DNA of 64,000 nucleotides from Symsagittifera roscoffensis (GCF_963678635.1 NC_087065.1:27921254-27985253), one strand, 5' to 3'; counted from the stretch's first letter, positions 11,433 through 22,710 are shown. Notes: a model not told the origin generated them from the sequence alone. Made by a program: numbers and translations.

Positions 11433-12159
11433 TTTTGTTTGACCATGAATCTAAGTTGCTCATAGTTTTGTTTTCAATATGCGTTGGCTAATCTGAATTT
11501 ACGGAAAACTGTTTTGCAGTTTTCAAACCATTTTATCTATTAAACAATTTTTTTCTATTTTTTCTCCTATGAATTATGCTTATGATGCAATATTCTGGTT
11601 TATTATCCAACTTTTATTTGTTGACAGTCAATATGGCTTAGTTTTTTTTAGATGAAGTTGTCCCAATGAAATTTTCGTTTGTGGTAAATCTTAGTTTTCA
11701 CATGAACCATAAAGAAGACAAAACATCTCATGTTTAGAGATTTTATTATTGAAAGCAAATTATTATCCATTATTAAATTAGTTAAATTAGTTTTTTGTCT
11801 AAAAACCATATGATAAACAAGAAATGGAAATCTACTATAGGGTCATAAAATACTTGAGTCGCCTCAAAAATCTCGCACATTTAATTGATTATAACAATTC
11901 TAAAACCTCAAAAGTGAAATATCAGTTATTTTTGTCCTGAAACTTTCATAACCCATTATAATCATTTCCTCCAGTCTAAACTTGGTTGAGGATTGTAATT
12001 TGACTATGCATTTTGAAATTGTACGCAGAGGATTGACAGTAGTTGTGATCAATAGAAATAAAGACTTCCAAGTAAAAGCAAGTTTTCCTTTTTGGTTTTT
12101 GTGATTTTAACATGAAAAAAAATGATTGCATCATGTTTGTGAAACTGATCAAAATCAAA
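11433..12159. repeat. Dispersed repeat A, copy 2
   Basis: A direct repeat of 9,504-10,226, including TTTACGGAAAACTGTTTTGCAG and AAGACTTCCAAGTAAAAGC words. A more decayed third version of its end is at about 12,707-12,775. Confidence 0.8.
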
Positions 12160-12785
12160 CTTACATTGAATTTAAACATAATTTTTGATTAATATAAAAA
12201 CTGAAATTGATCGTTTTTGAGGTTAAAATATTGAGCCCCGATTTCTCGAAAAAATTGTTTTACACTGTTTTTGCTAAAATTTTTTTTAAGTTTTGTCTAA
12301 AACTTTTTTACCTTAACTCAACATAATTTGAGAAGAACGCGTTTTAAATATAGAGTTTTTTTTGTTCTGTTTGGATAATTTATAAAAACACGCAATGTTT
12401 TGGTTGATAGTAAACTGAAACTTTTTTTGATGAACTAAAAAGTGACAAAACATATCATTTTTACAGATTTTTATCCATTTTAAAAATCCATGTTAAGATG
12501 AAGATGAAGATTATCCATTTCAAGATGAAGATGAATTTTTAGGTTGAGAACCATGTGGAAAGATTTCGTAGAAGCTATGATCAAGTAAAAATTATAATAA
12601 AAACAGAATTGTCAGAAAAATCATACATATTTAATTGGTTATAAGACCTTCAAAAATCTCAATTTTGATTCGTCATTTTGTTTGTCCTAAAAATTTCAAA
12701 ACTCATTTTAATCCTTTCGTTCACTCTACACTTGGTTATGGAGGGTAATTCGAAGATGCATTTCAAATTGCGTGCAATTGAAAAT
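12160..12785. other. AT-rich sequence with decayed end of repeat A
   Basis: Positions 12,707-12,775 (CACTCTACACTTGGTTATGG, GATGCATTTCAAATTG) are a diverged copy of the end of repeat A. The rest shows nothing recognisable. Confidence 0.45.
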
Positions 12786-12888
12786 CATTAACTGCCTTTT
12801 TGAAGAACAACGAAAGAAATGGATAGCTATGATTGATTTAAAAAACCAAAGAAGTACAGCAGTTTACTTGTCAAACTTTTCAAAAACG
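12786..12888. repeat. Dispersed repeat B, copy 2, left part
   Basis: Matches 10,372-10,470 (GCCTTTTTGAAGAA, CAAAGAAGTACAGCAGTTTAC). It is cut at the TA target by the MITE at 12,891-13,810 and continues at 13,811. Confidence 0.8.
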
Positions 12889-12890
12889 TA

Positions 12891-13810
12891 CCCGCGTTGA
12901 CCTCCATAGACCAAAAATGGCAATCATACAATTTTATAAACTAAGTCTATGAAAAAATACTACTCATTCAAATTTAATACATTTTGCTAAATTGATGTCG
13001 TCGAATTTTCGAAAAACTTTTCTCTTGTTTTGTCATAAATTTCGGTGTATCGTACTAAATTAAAAAGAAAACATTTTTTGACAAAAAAAATGTTAATCAT
13101 ACAATTTCCATATATGCATAGACTAGCATTTTTTGATGGCGACGACAAACATTTTTCAAAGTATTTTTGATATTGCCCCCAAAAAATTTTTTGTGTTCTT
13201 TAGAAGCGCAAATTGATTTTTGTACTCAAACAAACATTTTTTGAGAAAAAAATTTTGCATGCAAAATTTAATTTTTTGTGCGTATAACGTAGTCCTGTAT
13301 ATACTAAAATTGGATTTTTTTTCCTTTTCTCTTCATAACTTTTTTCAAAAATGCTTGTAACTCCTCTTTCTTTTGTATGAAATGTTTCTGTATGCCTTGA
13401 TCAATGTCTGGTAATTTAAAAATTCAAACTTTAGATATAATCATCTTTGCAAATTTTTGCCAAAGTTTAAAAGTTGGTTAATTTCGTTATATTATTTGTG
13501 TGAGACAGAATTAAATAATTTCAGGCTGTTTCCGATGCAATTTTATTGAGAGACGGCCAAACCTCTGGTTACTACGTTTGATTAACCAAGGAATATGTCA
13601 TTTGCGTTCGATTACGAGAAATTAAAATGTAAAAAATCAATATTTTTGGTTTATGGAAAAATGCTAGTCATACAACTTCCATATATGAAAAAATACTAAT
13701 CATAGATTTTTCATGCAATTTTCTGTACTTATGGAATTGCATGAAAAGTGCATGATTAGCATTTTTCCATATATGAAAATTGTATGACTAGCATTTTTGG
13801 TCAACCCGGG
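12891..13810. mobile_element. Tc1/mariner-like MITE with TA target duplication
   Basis: The 920-bp insert is flanked by TA (12,889-12,890 and 13,811-13,812). The left end CCCGCGTTGACC and the reverse complement of the right end CCCGGGTTGACC match at 11 of 12 positions. Pairing resumes inside (CCAAAAATGGCAATCATACA against CCAAAAATGCTAGTCATACA) after an 8-nt gap. It interrupts repeat B, and the uninterrupted sister copy at 10,471 keeps a single TA, which fits a TA-targeting transposon. The interior repeats CATACAA-TTCCATATATG and ATTTTTCATGCA words and has no transposase frame, so the element is non-autonomous. Confidence 0.85.
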
Positions 13811-14123
13811 TACTCAGTAGCACAGGACTGGAACCTAGTGAAGATGAGCAGTTTCAATCACGAGCGAAAAGAAAAAATATATCAGCTGAACGACAATATC
13901 ACCCAAAGGTGTTCTACTTCAGGGTACAAAAATTTCCCGGAAATTGAGGGGCGAAAACACTATTCTTAACTGGAAAATTACTCGTGGTCTATAATCACAA
14001 ATAATTTGTATATAGTTTATATGGTCAAGCTGTTGCATCGGTTTTATTCCAGTTATACCGACTAAGGAACTTGATAAAAAATAGACACATCTGAGACCAT
14101 TTATATTAACGAGCACAAAAAAA
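13811..14123. repeat. Dispersed repeat B, copy 2, right part
   Basis: Matches 10,471-10,800 (ACTCAGTAGCACAGGACTGG, GGGGCGAAAACACTATTC, GACACATCTGAGACCAT). It continues the copy that the MITE interrupts. Confidence 0.85.
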
Positions 14124-14250
14124 ATTTGTAAAGCAAAGGTTAATTCAAAAAAATTTAAGAGAAGCTAGTTCTGGTGCAATTAAAAGAATTAAACACGCAA
14201 GAATAATTATGCGCGGAAGAGCACTATGCGAAGGGACTGGGTCTTCTTTT

Positions 14251-14678
14251 ACCAGACCGACCTTTTACCAGGTGGAATCCCTCATGCGCGAAGAACCGAA
14301 TGCGCGAAAATACAAATCAGCCATCCAGATTTCAGCATTCTAAAACTTGGAAAGAAAGTAAACATTTCCAGGGACTGGAGTATTGATATTGGTCGAATTT
14401 AAAAACGGTAGAAATATGCAAAATTTTCAAATTGTCATTGACCGTCGCAACATTGGGACAAATTTTATATTTTAAGGGTTTCGTAGAAAAAGACATTGCT
14501 TCATTTAATTCATTTAAATTTAATGGCAATTGCTTCTTTTTAAATTTACTTTCTTTCCAAATATTAATGTTTACTTTCTTTCCAAATTTTAGATTACTGA
14601 AATCTGATTGGTTGATTTGTATTTTCGCGCATTCGGTCATTCGCGCATGAGGGATTCCGCCCGTCTTTTTACCAGACC
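14251..14678. mobile_element. Foldback / MITE-like element with ~93-bp inverted arms
   Basis: The left arm 14,271-14,363 (GGTGGAATCCCTCATGCGCG, then CGAATGCGCGAAAATACAAA) is mirrored by the reverse complement of 14,569-14,661 (GGCGGAATCCCTCATGCGCG). About 205 bp of AT-rich spacer separates the arms, and ACCAGACC words lie outside both. Minus- and plus-strand open frames across it are products of the inverted arms. I could not define a target duplication. Confidence 0.8.
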
Positions 14679-14689
14679 ACAAAGCAATA

Positions 14690-15498
14690 ACTCAATTAGT
14701 ATAAATTAAAATTAGTGGAAGATTTGAAAAGGAAGCGGTTAGAACAAACAAAACTTTGCTGAGAAACCATGAAATCATTGTCTTTAACCAGACTAAACGG
14801 CGTCATTACATCTGTCAATCAAATTTGTTTATTGAGTCTGGTAAAAGGTCCATGTTATAACTTTTCTGAATTCAAAACTTATTGGATTATAGAGCAACAT
14901 TTTTTAAATTCTGAATACAAATTATTCTCAATATACAACTTAAAAAGGTTTAAAATGCTTAAAAGGTACCAAAAAGCAGATCATTTGAATAGTTTTCTGG
15001 AAACGCATCAGAACTTTCAACTAATTATGCGCCTTAAAAATGAATCTGAGCTCAAAAATTTGGGCTGGAATAGTGAAAAAAGGCAGGCAAAATTTTGTTT
15101 TAACCTCAAATCACAAATTTGACCTCAATTAACGACTGAGTAATTATTGCATCATTCTCGATCTCAAATAACAAATGTTTTTTGAAATCCATCAATTTTA
15201 GAGGAAAGTGATGGGTCGGTCGGTCAATAGGTCACAGTTGCGTCCACTTAGTTAATATTTCAGTCAACTTTTGTTGGGATCATTTGTTTATTAATGCAGG
15301 CGCAAATACACTAAGCAATGTCACTTAGCTCACACATTAGTAGTTTAATAAAAAACTATCGAGATGTGACATTTGTTGCAATATGTGACATTTTTGGTTG
15401 GTTCCTGCTATTTAGTGAACTTGTTTTCATTTCAAACAGAAATAAAATTCATCTTTTTTTCCTATATATTTTTGGGGAAAAAAGCTGCAAAAATAAGT
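14690..15498. other. Upstream region of the channel gene
   Basis: AT-rich. A further short inverted pair, ACCAGACT (14,797) and AGTCTGGT (14,834), echoes the foldback ends. TTTCATTTCAAACAG near 15,427-15,441 could be an acceptor for a 5' UTR exon or spliced leader. I see no convincing TATA box or initiator. Confidence 0.35.
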
Positions 15499-15844
15499 AT
15501 GAAAAGTGTTTTCTTAGTTATTGGTTATTTGGTGTCGCTGATGATCGATCTCAGCTTGACTGAAGATTCAGAATCGCTCAGAGACAAAGAGGATAGATTA
15601 ACGAACCAATTAAAAAAGAAACTACCGGCTGTTTTTCCACCCGATGACATACAAAACAAGGAAGTGGTATTTTCCCTGGGCTTGAAGCAGATTGTGGAAG
15701 TGGACGAAAAGAAGAATTCATGGACAATATCCTTCGAGATTCTAATCCAGTATTTTTCGGATTCAGCCAAGTGGGACCCTGAGGAATACGGAGGGAACGA
15801 GTACATCTTCCTTGATGACCATTCAGTTTGGAGACCAGAAACCG
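15499..15844 (+). CDS. Channel exon 1
   Basis: Signal peptide and first part of the ligand-binding domain, residues 1-115, ending in the WRPE-T segment. The donor is CCG|GTACTT and the last base opens an alanine codon completed by exon 2. Confidence 0.88.
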
Positions 15845-18800
15845 GTACTTTGTGCTATTTTCTTAATATCAAACGTACATGTCAAATATGAAACATCATA
15901 TAATACACCAGTTTGATTTCCGACATTTTTGTCCACTTTCAGCGTGTATAAAGCTCATCAACACTTTAAAACAACTGATTTAAAAGCGATTTTTTCAAAG
16001 ATAGTGATACGCAGACTGAAAACTAAGATTATTAAGAAAAACATTTTTCAAAAATCCAATAACCGATTTTTTTTTCCGTTTATTTCAATAAAAAAGACAC
16101 TTCCCTTTCTTTTTTTCCTTTGTTTTAAAAGGCGTAGATATGAAATACTGGTTTTGCGGTGCTTTTATCTGAGATCGATTGTTTGCAATCAGCACGCAAG
16201 TATGTATGCCCGGAAGCTTCGCAATGTATACAACTTGGTGCTTAGAATTAGTATCATTGGTTGGTATGATTATTTCTCAATTAAGAAGTAAGAATAAAAA
16301 ATTAAAAATCTACTGCGATAGATTTCTAAGATACTGCAGTGGCTGTGCTATATTATTGTGAAAACAAAAGTTTTTGACCAAACTTTCTGCGATGCAAGAA
16401 TTTTTTGGCAAAAATGCTGTCTTTGAGAAGTTTTGGAAAGTTTTGCACCAATAATATAGTTTGTTTTCAGCGCGCGATTCCCGTTCAAAATTACCAAGTA
16501 TTGAACAAAGTTTTACAAACCTGTCAGTCAGAAATGGCTGTAGTTGAAAGTATTAAGCGGTAGACCAACACTGAGGGAGGGGAAGTGGTCGAGCATGCTA
16601 CCGTGTCACTTAGGACAGGTACTAGTCATCAAGCAGATTATAGGTGGAAACCATCGAAAAACTAAAATGCAAATTGATTAACTTAGTAGCTCATACAGGA
16701 TAAAGGCAAAACTACGTCATAATTACTAATAACACGGATTATTGGAACCACTTTAAAACAAGTTTTTATATCAAAATAATTTATTGATAAAACTATCTCT
16801 ATAAATTATTTCTAACTAAACCAATCATGACCCAAACTAACACTTACAATTATTTGTAACGCTGAATCTATTCATAGTTTCAGCAACAGAACAATTATTA
16901 TAACTAAGAAGACAATTGTTCTCCTTCGAGATAGTTCCTGATATTTAACTCCCAAATACAGTATACACTAGAACTACTGAGACTAGGAGATATAAGCATA
17001 AGATTAAGATTATTATTAGACTAAGAAGTTGCACGAATCTTTCCGGCCGAAATTAAGATAGCGTGACGAGCAGACGGTGTACCTTATCTGAAATTACTCT
17101 ATGAGTACAGTCAACAGAACATAACTCAATTTTTATCATTTTCAATGCTAAATCTAACCGTTTGTTCTCATGATTTTGTTCTGAATTTTGAAAAAAAAAG
17201 AAAATAAATGTGCTTGGTGTGATTTTTGATTCAACTTGAAGAAAGCAGGGATATTTTTTGACAATTAATTTCTACATTGAATTACCGTTTTTGAAGGGTT
17301 TTATATAACAACAGTCAGGAACATTGGTTCATTTGTGCAACCCCGGACATAAACTCATTAGGTATTACTCGACCAGGTGTTTATCCGAAAAATTGTCGCT
17401 TTGAATAGTTGTTGAATAATTGTTGAGAACTATTAGATCATTTGAGCAGGACTTCACAACTAAAATAATTTTCTTGTTTTTGCTTGAGAAATGGTTTTTG
17501 TATTTGCGAAAATTTAATCAAAAAATAGTAAAAAAAATGTCTGAAAAACTTTCCTTGATAAAAAATCAAAATTAAATGTGATTTTTTTTTGCATTTTTGT
17601 TTATAAGCCGAACATCAGCAACACCAACCAGCAAACAAGCCTGCATTGGAAAATATTGTCTGTCAAATATAAGTGACCCCATGAACAAAATATACAAATT
17701 GATTTTTGAGTTCTCGTTCAGGAATAATTTTCAGACTTTTTGGACTGTTAAAATTTTCAAAGTTTTTGGTGCAAGATTTACCAGATACTACGGTTCGATG
17801 CGCTAATTTTCGCAAAGTTTTCAACCAAAACCATGTATAAGTTATTCAAGTTTGATGTCCGCAAAAAAAAGCTAATGCTCGGAAAACATTTATGCAAAAT
17901 GCCTCCTTTTAAAGCTCCTTCAAGAATGTTTTTTTTTGATTTTTCAGCGCTTCCTTCTCTAATCGAGATGATTGGAAAGATTTCAGACAGGAAGCAAGTG
18001 CTGATGTATGATGGGAGAGTGATTGCATATGATCAAGACGTGACAGGTGTGCTATCGTGCTTAATCAATGTGCGCAAGTTCCCCTACGACGAGCAAGAGT
18101 GTCGAATACGGCTGATGAACCGAATGCCACATCGTAATTGGAATGTCACAGGTTTGAGGACGAAAACTTTTTTCGATTGGTGATATAGGTGAAGCTATAT
18201 GATAAATTTCTGATAAATTTCATTTGTTCTAGTTCAGGAATGATTTCCAATAATTATTTTTTTTTTACTGTTTTATAAAAAAAAGTGCATGTGTTTTGTG
18301 GTAAGCAAAATGATTGACAGATTCCAGCAAAAGTGAAGCACTTTTCGAGAAAAATTCGTAAAAGAATGTTTAAGGTCTGGAACAGAGGCGACAAACTGCT
18401 CCCGAAGAATTTCCCATGTTATTGAAAATTTATGAGTTTATTAACTCTGCTATTTTGCGGAACATTACTTTAGTTTTATGGAATTGCAAAAATTGAATTG
18501 CACTCAATAAAACATTCAGATAATTATTTTAAAACCCATATTGAAAGAAGGCAGCCTTAAAAAAAATTTTCAATTGAAAAATTTTGAATCATTTTATTGA
18601 TTACTCGGTTCATGAAATGAGTTCGACGCTAGCCTCAATTATTGGAACATATCTACTTCAAAATGTACCGGTAGCAGGAAGAAAAAGTTTGTTCGGAATT
18701 TGATAAATATGGAGTGTAACAGCAATTGAATTGTGCTTCAGTGAACCCGATGATTCAAGAACACTTTTTGTCTTCATACAAGGACAACTTTCAATGGGAA

Positions 18801-21032
18801 GTCATCAAACCAATGCAATTCAGCATAGTTAAAAGCTATACGCAATACGAACAAACGGGGGTCGAGCTAACAGTCCGCCTGAAACGACGCTCCATATTTT
18901 ACGAGTTCTTTCTCATCACACCAAGTTTAATTCTCTACATCTGTTCGGGTTTTGAGTTTGCAATTCCGGTCGAATCTGGAGAGAAGATTTCATTCATTGT
19001 GACTATTCTGCTAGCCGAGATGGTCAACTTCGGCATCTTGCAGGATATTTTCCCTCCGAGCTTCGACGAGTTGCCGCTTCTGGCGGAAATGATAGCAACT
19101 CAAATCATCCATATCGTAACCCTATCAGTCATAGCTATAATCGGTTGGTGCATTTGTTCTTATAATCGATGAAAGGATAAGTTTGGAGATTTTGTGGGAA
19201 AAACTCGCTGGTTGTTTTATAAATTGACGATCTAAAATTATTTTCCAACACCCTGGTTTAATGAGCATTCAAAAACGACTAACAGGCAATTTCATTAATT
19301 CGGTAATTCTACAAACTTTTTTTTTGATGAACTAGGACCTCTATAGATGCCATAAAGGTTAATAAACAACATGTTTGATCAAATTCTCAAAAATTTTTTA
19401 AAAATTTTTGGATTTGTTTGTTGCAATAGCTAGCTATTTAGCAGCGATGTAATTAAAAAATTTAGTTCGGCCCTTTAATTAGAAATTTGAAATTTAATGA
19501 AGAGCCTCTTCAGCTCCAAAGTTGATTCAACTTTTATCGAGACTTTTTTGTTTAAAAATTGTGGTTTCTGCGATTCGCAGAGGATCTATGAAAAGCTATC
19601 CAGCTTGTCTACGCGTTGTCCATTTCTCTCATTTCCCCACATTCCAGAATGAGTTATTTTGTTGTGCGAAGCTAGTTTTTTGAGACTCAATCCCATTTTT
19701 TGAGTCTAGAACTTTCGCGTTGTTTCACTATTGCCGCCTTAATCGGTCAAGCTGTGGTAGACCTGAAGCTAGAGGTCAAGTGAGAGCTCGTCCTCACACA
19801 CTATCATTGCTATGGCATATGATCGATAACACGCCTTACCACTATGATAATTGCCTCAAGTGCCTTTGTTGAACGCGCGTACGGAAATACACCACCTAGA
19901 ATTGACCAAGGTCTCTGGGGCATAACTAAAGTTTTTGCTCGACTTAAAATTGCTCATCGACCACTGATTTTCAGACGCAAACTAAGTTTTTTGACTATCA
20001 ATCGATCCAAGTGTCTCAGGAAATTTTTTCGACGAGGAAGAGAGGGCGCGTCAAAAAAACTCAAAACCCATTACAATGATTGAAACGCGTTTTTGAGCGT
20101 TTTTGAGTAGTAGTTTTGAGAAAGTAGTTTTTGGGTATCAAAGACTACGTTATGCACACTTAAAAAAACTTTTTGCGTGCAAAACAAAATTAAATAAAAA
20201 AGCAAGAATGACAAAACTCGTTCTGTGCTTCAAAACATTTTATGAAACAATGGGACAATGCCGAAACTAAGCAATAAAGTTTTTGATGTAGCCATCACTT
20301 ATAGAAATTGTGTTACGAGCATGTTTTGCCATTTTTTTTATTTTGTGATGATACACCAAATTTTATGCCGAAACAACAGAAAATTTCTTTCAAAATGTTA
20401 TTACTTCATTTAAACAAAAAAAACTGAAAAAATTGTATGACTAGTATTTTTTCATATGGAATAGTGAATGCATTTGTATGATTCACAACTTCGGTTTAAG
20501 GGAGTTAACTTGGGAGACAGAAAATGATGTTGGATTCAGAATCCAGAATGTTTTGCGTGCGTTACAGGATATTGGTCAGAATTTAACGCGAATTTTTTTT
20601 AAAAATTAATTTCAATTCCCTCACGAGTTTAACTTAATAATATTCGTTACAGTTGTGCATATCTACCACAGCAACATTGGTTTGGAAATGCCAGCATACC
20701 TTGTCAAATTAATCTCCAGTAAGAAGCTGAGATGTATCCTGATTATACCACAGGAAATACCCGAAAAATCAAATACTATCCAGCCAACTGAACAAAGTGG
20801 CAAAGAAGAAGATGGGACCCAATTGAATGACAATGGAGCTCGTCAGCTGCAGCAGGAGTTGGAGAAGTTTTGCAAGGATGAAGGGACTTCGTCAGATGAT
20901 GCCCGAGACAGGCTGAGAGACAGTCAGTGGAAGAAAATGTCTGCAGTTATAGACCGAATAATGCTGATTGGCCATTTTATAGTCGTGACTGTCGTCATTT
21001 TGTACTTTTTGATCATGTACCAAATTGATTAG
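15499..21032 (+). CDS. Cys-loop ligand-gated ion channel subunit (nicotinic-like), 4 exons
   Basis: A pentameric channel subunit of the plasma membrane. Exons 15,499-15,844, 17,948-18,151, 18,742-19,143 and 20,653-21,032 total 1,332 nt (443 residues plus stop), and all three introns are phase 1. Seen in order: signal peptide (1 to about 20), N-terminal beta-sandwich with DEKK (69-72), WDPEEYGG (92-99) and WRPE (111-114); Cys-loop Cys153 to Cys167 with FPYD; sequon Asn181-Val-Thr; TM1 about 236-258; GEK then TM2 266-283; PPSF(D) linker; TM3 about 297-318; charged cytoplasmic loop; TM4 about 420-440. Glu264 at -1' and Leu at 9' fit a cation channel (family knowledge). There is no Cys-Cys pair in loop C, so it is not an alpha-type subunit. 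The usual Tyr after WxPD in loop A and Trp of loop B are not at the expected places. TM2 carries Glu276 (11') and Asn279 (14'), unusual for a pore. An in-frame upstream ATG at 15,373 is possible, but 15,499 gives a good signal peptide. Confidence 0.9.
15845..17947 (+). other. Intron 1 of the channel gene (2,103 bp)
   Basis: Starts GTACTT and ends GATTTTTCAG. It holds the solo LTR at 16,743-17,128. A GTGGTCGAGCATGC word near 16,584 looks like a pol III A box, but no partner was found. No extra exon is needed: the spacing from WRPE to the first Cys of the Cys-loop is normal when exons 1 and 2 are joined. Confidence 0.8.
16743..17128 (+). mobile_element. Solo LTR inside intron 1
   Basis: Begins TGGAACC and ends AACATAACTCA, like the LTRs of the large element. 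It shares their order of blocks (AACCAATCATGA-type start, GACTAGGAGATATAAG, AAGATAGCGTGACGAGCAGA, ATTACTCTATGAGT). About 386 bp, same strand as the gene. It keeps the block around GCGTGACGAGCAGACGGTG that the three 5' LTRs at 23.9, 32.4 and 42.8 kb lack. Flanks ATTAT (left) and ATTTT (right) could be a decayed target duplication. No internal element sequence remains. Confidence 0.85.
17948..18151 (+). CDS. Channel exon 2 (Cys-loop)
   Basis: Residues 116-184. It contains the diagnostic Cys-x13-Cys loop with FPYD (160-163). The acceptor is GATTTTTCAG and the donor CACAG|GTTTGA. It is markedly richer in GC than its flanks. Confidence 0.9.
18152..18741 (+). other. Intron 2 of the channel gene (590 bp)
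   Basis: GTTTGA ... GTGCTTCAG. No repeat or nested gene recognised. Confidence 0.8.
18742..19143 (+). CDS. Channel exon 3 (loop C region, TM1, TM2, TM3)
   Basis: Residues 184-318. It encodes the end of the extracellular domain, TM1, the GEK-preceded pore helix, the PPSFDELPLL linker and TM3. The donor is ATCG|GTTGGT. Confidence 0.9.
19144..20652 (+). other. Intron 3 of the channel gene (1,509 bp)
   Basis: GTTGGT ... TCGTTACAG. Positions about 19,600-20,080 are richer in GC than the rest and hold a 79-codon open frame with no recognised family, possibly a mobile-element relic. GTATGACTAGTATTTTTTCATAT near 20,434 resembles the interior of the 12,891-13,810 MITE. Confidence 0.75.
20653..21032 (+). 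CDS. Channel exon 4 (cytoplasmic loop, TM4)
   Basis: Residues 318-443 and stop TAG. It encodes the TM3-TM4 loop (about 100 residues, Glu/Lys/Gln-rich, with a helical stretch before TM4 matching the usual MA-helix position), then TM4 and a short tail. Confidence 0.9.
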
Positions 21033-21149
21033 GTTGTCTGCTTAAAGAATTTTAGCAGACGAACCCGTGCTGGGCTTTGAACTGAAAAATGAAAAAGTAC
21101 AAGGGTAATAATACATAACTAGTCGACACGAATGTTTTTATTTCACAAG

Positions 21150-21567
21150 CAGGGGCGGATTTAGTATTTTCCCGGTGGGGGGGGGGGGGGGCAGATTTTC
21201 AAAAAATTGTGATATTTTTCTTGACTTTTTTTGAGGCCGACCAAATCGATAATCTGAGCTATACTAAGTCACTATAAAGACACCATTTTGACCAAATTTT
21301 CTGCGCTGCAGACAAATTTCGAAAAAGCAGGCTGAAAAAGGCGTTTTTAAATATTTTTGACCAAAAAATCGCTTTTTTCGGCGCGCCCTCCCCCCTCAAA
21401 ACTAGTTTATTTTGGAGCCAGAGGCGCTATCAGAAAAAGTTTGGAGTCCGTCATCAAAAATGGATATCTCAAAATAGTGCAAAAGGGAGGATCCTTTAGG
21501 TCGGCCCCCTCCACCGCCCCTCCACCGCCCCTCCCCCCCCCCCCCCCCAAAAAAAAAACCGCCGGTG
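21150..21567. mobile_element. hAT-like MITE with 8-bp target duplication
   Basis: The 418-bp insert is flanked by exact TTCACAAG copies (21,142-21,149 and 21,568-21,575). The left end CAGGGGCGG and the reverse complement of the right end CACCGGCGG agree at 7 of 9 positions. An 8-bp duplication and a CAGGG-type end are hallmarks of the hAT superfamily. A poly-G run lies near the left end and a poly-C run near the right end, so the element could fold. No transposase frame. It lies 117 bp past the channel stop codon, probably in or next to its 3' UTR. Confidence 0.85.
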
Positions 21568-21575
21568 TTCACAAG

Positions 21576-21970
21576 TATGTTTATAATATATATAAAGAGT
21601 TTAAATTTGATGGTGTGAGGTTTTGCAAAGATTTGACTTGTTTTTGTTAATTTAAACCGAAGTTCAATATAAACCGAATGTTGAATTGACAAATCTTTCT
21701 AGTTTATTTTAAATAGTTGAAAATAGATGGACTAGTTTTATGGTTTTTATAAGTTTTATGATCAAAAACCTTTCAGTTTTTCTATCGGTTCCCTTTATTA
21801 AGAAGAAGCAAATGATCGACAAAAAATTTGACATTAAATTCTCTTGTTTAATCAAGCGTAATCGGTGAACTAAGTTTTCATAGTGGTGAAAACTTAGAAC
21901 TAGGCGTCGTAATTTGACAATATTCGTACCGCTGTAACATTGCAAGAATGTTTTTTTATATGAGCCCAAT
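21576..21970. other. Unique AT-rich sequence before the amplified region
   Basis: No gene or repeat seen. Ends where the sequence duplicated at 30,462 begins. Confidence 0.5.
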
Positions 21971-22419
21971 ATTTGTCAATTAGTTTTTAAAAAACCATCT
22001 GAAAAGGCTAGATCAAAATCCAATGATTGTGCAAAAAATGCTACTCCGAGGAAATTGCAATCGATATAAAATTGCCAACCAAAATGCAAAAAAATGAGTA
22101 CACTCACGCAATTTTTCCTTTTAAATCTAAGCCTGAGTTTTTTTTGCAGTCGATGTTACTGTTTGTCCTTCACCAAAAATCCTGTCGTTTGAGATGTGAA
22201 ATTTTACTGATTTTGTTAAAAAGTACTCAAAATAAATGCTTAAACAAAACAAAACAACACAAAACAAACAAAAATCACGAAATATTTTGCAAAAGTCTAG
22301 AAAATTGAGTGTCTCACAATTTTGATAATCTTTAACAAAACCACAATTTTCAGAACTCCCCTCGCAGTGAGGTTCCATGGATAATATTCGTTAATCGATT
22401 TTCCTGGCGAAGAATGTTG

Positions 22420-22710
22420 CCATTATAAACAATTATAATTACACTTTGGGACCACATAATCGATTATAATCCATTATAATCCATTTTTTTCAAAAAAAAA
22501 CTTAAGTCGATTATAATCCATTTAAAATCAGTTATAATTGATCATAATAGATTATAATGACAAGAAAATTAATTTCCACAAAACCTTTGAGAATTAATTA
22601 AAACCTATAATAATCGATAATAATGGTTTATATTGACAAGAAAATTTCACACAATCTTTTTGAAATTCATTAGAGTCGATTATAATGGATCATAATGACA
22701 CAAAATTGCA
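22420..22710. repeat. Cluster of ATTATAATCGATTATAAT-like words (copy at 30,910-31,195)
   Basis: At least eight words such as AATCGATTATAATCC, CATTATAATCC and CGATTATAATGGATCATAAT occur in under 300 bp. They are palindromic around TCGA or ATAAT. The same family recurs at 59,836-60,230 and 61,036-61,206 outside the amplified block. Confidence 0.65.

Noticed and set aside
14332-14682. 116-codon minus-strand frame
   Set aside because: Lies across the two arms and spacer of the foldback element.
16575-16660. GTGGTCGAGCATGC as a tRNA A box in intron 1
   Set aside because: No B box and no cloverleaf could be found.
22027-22378. 93-codon plus and 83-codon minus frames in the host flank, and the frame at 30,520-30,723
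   Set aside because: AT-rich frames on both strands in duplicated non-coding flank; they change freely between the copies.
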